The position numbers and the translations under genes were made by a program. Under the pieces are notes generated by a model, which saw only the letters and a list, made by a program, of their open reading frames with translations, was not told the DNA's origin and searched no databases. From contig NZ_FMWR01000010.1 in assembly GCF_900103085.1 (NCBI RefSeq), positions 1-64,000 of the forward strand: a stretch of 64,000 nucleotides of DNA, written 5' to 3'. This document shows, piece by piece, positions 59,901-64,000 of this stretch; position 1 is the stretch's first letter, and each line of letters starts with the position of its first letter. The stretch comes from Gilliamella mensalis. Its GTDB lineage: Bacteria; Pseudomonadota; Gammaproteobacteria; Enterobacterales; Orbaceae.

Positions 59901-62900
59901 TCAATAAAGTTGCTGTAATGGCGTTACAGTTTGTGCTGGATCGTAATCTAGCGCTGCAGTTGTAGCATAAGCAGCATTCATGGTGGTATCGTAATGTACC
60001 TTATATTGAATGGCACTTCGACGCAATATTTTTGATGCTTCAATGGCTGCTCGTCCAGAAGTGGTATTAAGAATGTAGCTATATTCGCCATTTTTTATAT
60101 GGTCATGGATATTTGGTCGCCCTTCGTTTTCTTTTTTTACAATTTGGCATGGTATATCTGCTTGTTGTAACACTTTTGCCGTGCCGATAGTTGCATCGAT
60201 ACTAAATCCATGCGCAATTAATCGTTTAGCAACTTCTAACAGCCTTGTTTTATCCTGATCACGAACCGATAATAATGCTTTTCCTGATTTTTTCATATTC
60301 GATAGGCTACCAAGTTGCGCTTTAGCAAAGGCTTCAGCAAAGGTTTTACCGATCCCCATCACTTCACCCGTTGAGCGCATTTCTGGACCTAAGATTGGAT
60401 CAACACCACTGAATTTATTAAATGGCAATACCACTTCTTTTACTGAATAATAAGGAGGGATCACCTCTTTAGTCACATGTTGCTTGGCAAGTGATTGCCC
60501 TGTCATGACACGAGCGGCAATTTTAGCCAATGGTAAACCTGTTGCTTTTGAGACAAACGGTACGGTACGTGCTGCACGAGGATTAATTTCAATCAGATAA
60601 ATTTGGTTATCTTTGATGGCAAATTGTCCATTCATTAAGCCTTTTACATTAAGTTCAAGTGCCAATTGTTTGGCCTGCTGTCGTAGTTTGTCTAAAATCT
60701 CTGCACTTAAGGTGTGAGTTGGTAGTGAGCAAGCGGAATCGCCAGAGTGAATGCCTGCTTGTTCAATATGTTCCATAATGCCACCAATCACAATTTGTTC
60801 GCCATCAGCAATCACATCAATATCAACTTCAATGGCATCATCTAAAAAGTGATCGAGTAAGACTGGTGCATTATTTGATTCGCTTACTGCGGTTTTAAAA
60901 TAACGCCTTAAATCTTGTTCATTATAGACAATTTCCATTGCGCGCCCCCCTAATACATAAGAAGGTCTAACCACTAATGGATAACCTATTTTTTCTGCTT
61001 TGATGACTGCCTCATTAATATCGGTCACTGTTGCGTTGACAGGTTGTTTTAATTTCAGTTTATCGACGACTTCTTGAAAGCGTTGACGATCTTCGGCTTT
61101 ATCTATAGCATCGGGTGAGGTACCAATAATTGGTAGGCCAGCGGCTTCAAGCGCACGAGCAAGTTTTAGCGGTGTTTGTCCACCGTATTGCACAATAACA
61201 CCATTTGGTTTTTCAACATGTGCAATTTCAAGCACATCTTCAAGCGTAACTGGCTCAAAATAGAGGCGGTCAGAAGTGTCATAATCGGTTGACACAGTTT
61301 CGGGATTACAGTTAACCATAATGGTTTCATAACCATCCTCACGCAGAGCTAATGCCGCATGCACACAGCAATAATCAAACTCAATACCTTGTCCAATTCG
61401 ATTAGGACCACCACCTAGGATCATAATTTTTTTACGGCTAAATTGAGGATTAGCTTCACACTCTTGCTCATAGGTTGAATAAAGATAAGCGGTATCTGTT
61501 GCAAATTCAGCTGCACAGGTATCTACCCGCTTATAAACAGGGTGAATATGATATTGATGACGTAAATCGCAAACCGATTGCTCAGTAGTATTAAGTAGTT
61601 TGGCAATGCGTAAATCTGAAAAACCTTTACGTTTTAATTGCCATAATGTTTCTTGATCTATCTGTGCTAGTGACTGCTCTTTTAGCTTGTTTTCAAAATT
61701 AACTAGCTCTTCAATTTGCACCAAAAACCAACGATCTATATTGGTTAATGTAAAGATCTCATCTAAACTCAATCCAGCCCTAAAGGCATCGGCAATATAC
61801 CAAATACGATCGGCACCCGCTTCTTGGAGTTCATAACGAATTTTAGTGATATTTTTTTCATCGGTATAATCATCAATTTTAGGATCAAAACCTGAAGCGC
61901 CAACTTCAAGCCCTCGCAATGCTTTTTGTAATGATTCTTGGAAAGTACGCCCAATAGCCATGACTTCACCAACCGATTTCATTTGCGTGGTTAAACGATC
62001 GTTACAGCCCGCAAATTTTTCAAAATTAAAGCGTGGGATTTTAGTGACCACATAATCAATCGACGGTTCAAATGAGGCAGGGGTTTTACCGCCAGTAATA
62101 TCATTAGATAATTCATCAAGAGTGTAACCAACTGCCAACTTAGCTGCAATTTTAGCAATTGGAAAACCGGTAGCTTTAGAAGCTAACGCTGATGAACGTG
62201 ATACTCGCGGATTCATCTCAATAACAATTAATCGTCCAGTTTTAGGGTCGACCGAGAATTGCACATTGGAACCACCAGTTTCAACGCCAATTTCACGCAG
62301 TACGGCAATTGATGCATTACGCATGATTTGATACTCTTTATCTGTCAATGTTTGTGCTGGCGCAACGGTAATTGAATCACCGGTATGAATCCCCATTGGA
62401 TCGAAGTTTTCAATTGAGCAAACAATAATGCAATTGTCATTTTTGTCTCGCACCACTTCCATTTCATACTCTTTCCAACCTATTAATGACTCATCGATGA
62501 GCAGTTCATTAGTCGGTGAAAGATCGAGCCCACGGGTACAGATTTCGTCAAATTCTTCCGTGTTATACGCAATTCCACCTCCTGTGCCACCCATGGTAAA
62601 GGACGGGCGAATTATGCAGGGAAAACCAACTTGCTCAAGAACGGCATACGCTTCTTTAAGCGAATGAGCAATGCCTGATCTTGCAGTATCAAGACCAATT
62701 TTTTTCATAGCCTCATCAAAACGTTTACGATCTTCGGCTTTATCTATAGCGTCGGCTGTTGCGCCAATCATTTCGACATTAAACTCTTTTAATACGCCTT
62801 GTTTTTCAAGCTCTAATGCACAGTTTAATGCTGTTTGCCCCCCCATGGTTGGTAAAATAGCATCGGGTCTTTCTTGTTCAATAATCTTGCGAACACATGT

Positions 62901-63113
62901 CCAATCAATTGGCTCGATATAAGTGGCATCGGCCAATTCAGGATCCGTCATGATAGTAGCAGGATTAGAGTTAACTAAAATAACGCGATAGCCTTCTTCA
63001 CGTAGTGCCTTACAAGCTTGTGCACCAGAATAATCAAATTCACATGCTTGACCAATAACAATTGGGCCTGCGCCAATAATTAATATACTTTTGATATCTG
63101 TTCGCTTAGCCAT
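59901..63113 (-). CDS. carB: Carbamoyl-phosphate synthase large subunit
   Basis: The 1070-residue synthetase subunit (E. coli 1073) making carbamoyl phosphate for arginine and pyrimidines. Two homologous ATP-grasp halves are visible, each beginning with a nucleotide-fold segment: [21 protein letters not shown] near residue 7 and [20 protein letters not shown] near 555. [13 protein letters not shown] and [14 protein letters not shown] are the matching ATP-grasp loops. An oligomerisation domain lies at about 400-550 and the allosteric MGS domain from about 935. It starts 2 nt after the carA stop. Confidence 0.98.
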   Translation of the reverse strand: MAKRTDIKSILIIGAGPIVIGQACEFDYSGAQACKALREEGYRVILVNSNPATIMTDPELADATYIEPIDWTCVRKIIEQERPDAILPTMGGQTALNCALELEKQGVLKEFNVEMIGATADAIDKAEDRKRFDEAMKKIGLDTARSGIAHSLKEAYAVLEQVGFPCIIRPSFTMGGTGGGIAYNTEEFDEICTRGLDLSPTNELLIDESLIGWKEYEMEVVRDKNDNCIIVCSIENFDPMGIHTGDSITVAPAQTLTDKEYQIMRNASIAVLREIGVETGGSNVQFSVDPKTGRLIVIEMNPRVSRSSALASKATGFPIAKIAAKLAVGYTLDELSNDITGGKTPASFEPSIDYVVTKIPRFNFEKFAGCNDRLTTQMKSVGEVMAIGRTFQESLQKALRGLEVGASGFDPKIDDYTDEKNITKIRYELQEAGADRIWYIADAFRAGLSLDEIFTLTNIDRWFLVQIEELVNFENKLKEQSLAQIDQETLWQLKRKGFSDLRIAKLLNTTEQSVCDLRHQYHIHPVYKRVDTCAAEFATDTAYLYSTYEQECEANPQFSRKKIMILGGGPNRIGQGIEFDYCCVHAALALREDGYETIMVNCNPETVSTDYDTSDRLYFEPVTLEDVLEIAHVEKPNGVIVQYGGQTPLKLARALEAAGLPIIGTSPDAIDKAEDRQRFQEVVDKLKLKQPVNATVTDINEAVIKAEKIGYPLVVRPSYVLGGRAMEIVYNEQDLRRYFKTAVSESNNAPVLLDHFLDDAIEVDIDVIADGEQIVIGGIMEHIEQAGIHSGDSACSLPTHTLSAEILDKLRQQAKQLALELNVKGLMNGQFAIKDNQIYLIEINPRAARTVPFVSKATGLPLAKIAARVMTGQSLAKQHVTKEVIPPYYSVKEVVLPFNKFSGVDPILGPEMRSTGEVMGIGKTFAEAFAKAQLGSLSNMKKSGKALLSVRDQDKTRLLEVAKRLIAHGFSIDATIGTAKVLQQADIPCQIVKKENEGRPNIHDHIKNGEYSYILNTTSGRAAIEASKILRRSAIQYKVHYDTTMNAAYATTAALDYDPAQTVTPLQQLY

Positions 63114-63115
63114 AA

Positions 63116-64000
63116 TTATTGCTCCTGCTTATAAATTTTAATTAACTCAATAAAGTGATCAAAAAGAGGTGCGGCATCATGCGGCCCGGGACTGGCTTCT
63201 GGGTGACCTTGAAAGCTAAAAGCTGGTTTTTGGTTGTGATGAATACCTTGCAGTGAACCATCGAACAGTGATTTATGCGTCACGCGTAAATGAGCGGGTA
63301 AACTTACTTCATCTACTGCAAAACCATGGTTTTGTGCGGTAATCATCACCTGATTATTTTCCAGATCTTTCACAGGGTGATTTCCGCCATGATGACCAAA
63401 CTTCATTTTTATCGTTTTGGCACCACATGCCAGCGCTAAAAGTTGATGGCCTAAGCAGATGCCAAAGATAGGAATATCAGTGTTTAAAAACTGCTTAATA
63501 GCCTCAATTGCATAACTGCAAGGAGCGGGATCACCTGGACCATTAGATAAAAATATTCCGTCAGGCTTTAATGCAAGGACTTCTTTTGCTGTTGTTTTAG
63601 CTGGTACGACTGTTAATTTACAACCACGCTCAACTAACATGCGCAAAATATTGCGTTTTACGCCAAAGTCATAGGCAACAACATGGTATGGTAATTGAGT
63701 CTCTGGTATTGGATTAGTCTGCTGTTGTTGCCCTGTCCATAATATGCCTTCAGTCCAAATATAACTTGTTGAACATGTCACTTCTTTAGCTAAATCAAGC
63801 CCACTTAATCCTTTAAAATTTATCGCCTGCTGTTTGGCTATTTCGGCTTTTTCAAGTAAGGTCTTTTTATCCGTTGCCGTTATGATAACACCATGCTGTG
63901 CTCCTTTTTCACGCAAAATACGCGTTAAGCGCCGTGTATCAATATCAGCAATGGCAATAACATTATGCTTTTTTAAATAGCTGGAAAGATCGAGTTCGCT
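63116..64000 (-). CDS. carA: Carbamoyl-phosphate synthase small subunit (5' end off window)
   Basis: The glutaminase subunit that supplies ammonia to CarB. The frame continues to the window edge without a stop: residues [19 protein letters not shown] lie before the first in-frame start-like codon, so the gene is truncated only by the window. About 294 codons are visible. The class I amidotransferase triad is intact, with nucleophile Cys in [12 protein letters not shown] and His/Glu in [14 protein letters not shown] near the end. The N-terminus and promoter are not visible. Confidence 0.96.
   Translation of the reverse strand, partial: SELDLSSYLKKHNVIAIADIDTRRLTRILREKGAQHGVIITATDKKTLLEKAEIAKQQAINFKGLSGLDLAKEVTCSTSYIWTEGILWTGQQQQTNPIPETQLPYHVVAYDFGVKRNILRMLVERGCKLTVVPAKTTAKEVLALKPDGIFLSNGPGDPAPCSYAIEAIKQFLNTDIPIFGICLGHQLLALACGAKTIKMKFGHHGGNHPVKDLENNQVMITAQNHGFAVDEVSLPAHLRVTHKSLFDGSLQGIHHNQKPAFSFQGHPEASPGPHDAAPLFDHFIELIKIYKQEQ

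Overview
The window is an AT-rich chromosomal segment of a gammaproteobacterium. Nearly every protein is close to an Escherichia coli counterpart: str ribosomal operon, parEC, dmsABCD, ubiUV, csdAE, glmM, atp operon, flg/flh flagellar genes and carAB. The low G+C, compact genome with a type I-F CRISPR-Cas locus fits the Enterobacterales/Orbales/Pasteurellales neighbourhood; a Gilliamella-like Orbales bacterium is my guess, not something the sequence proves. No plasmid, phage or insertion-sequence gene was recognised.

Layout. Positions 1-3400 (minus) carry the str operon rpsL-rpsG-fusA-tufA with a consensus promoter and a recognisable S7 operator; tufA runs off the left edge. Positions 3570-13250 (minus) carry an adenine permease (adeP), yegH, trkH, djlA, parC and parE, the last four in one tight run. 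A lone plus-strand gene at 13.5-15 kb encodes an unrecognised exported protein with a lectin-like C-terminus. Then come dmsABC with its chaperone dmsD, ubiA, ubiUV and csdA/csdE (plus strand, 15.4-25.3 kb): an anaerobic respiration and quinone block followed by sulfur mobilisation. dolP, xseA and xthA are on the minus strand; tyrA, glmM and the eight-gene ATP synthase operon atpBEFHAGDC are on the plus strand (28.4-37.6 kb).

Positions 38-50.3 kb hold flagellar genes: flgBCDEFGHIJ on the minus strand, divergent from flgA-flgM-flgN and flhB-flhA. flgK, flgL, flagellin and motor genes are not in the window. Positions 50.6-59.7 kb hold a complete type I-F CRISPR-Cas system on the minus strand (cas1, cas2-3, cas8f, cas5f, cas7f, cas6f, then a short array with five identical repeats). 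The right edge is carB and a 5'-truncated carA.

The most unusual observation is a dispersed element of about 44 bp found five times. Four copies start 0-12 nt after the stop codon of trkH, csdA, tyrA and cas2-3, always in gene orientation; the fifth lies just past the trailer end of the CRISPR array, in array orientation. The best copies fold as two small hairpins before a T tract, with paired base changes between copies in both stems. Other points of note are an A-for-C change that removes the basal pair of the crRNA hairpin in all five array repeats, a degenerate trailer repeat bounding a fifth spacer, a perfect FNR-type palindrome far upstream of ubiUV, and a hairpin covering the flgB ribosome binding site.
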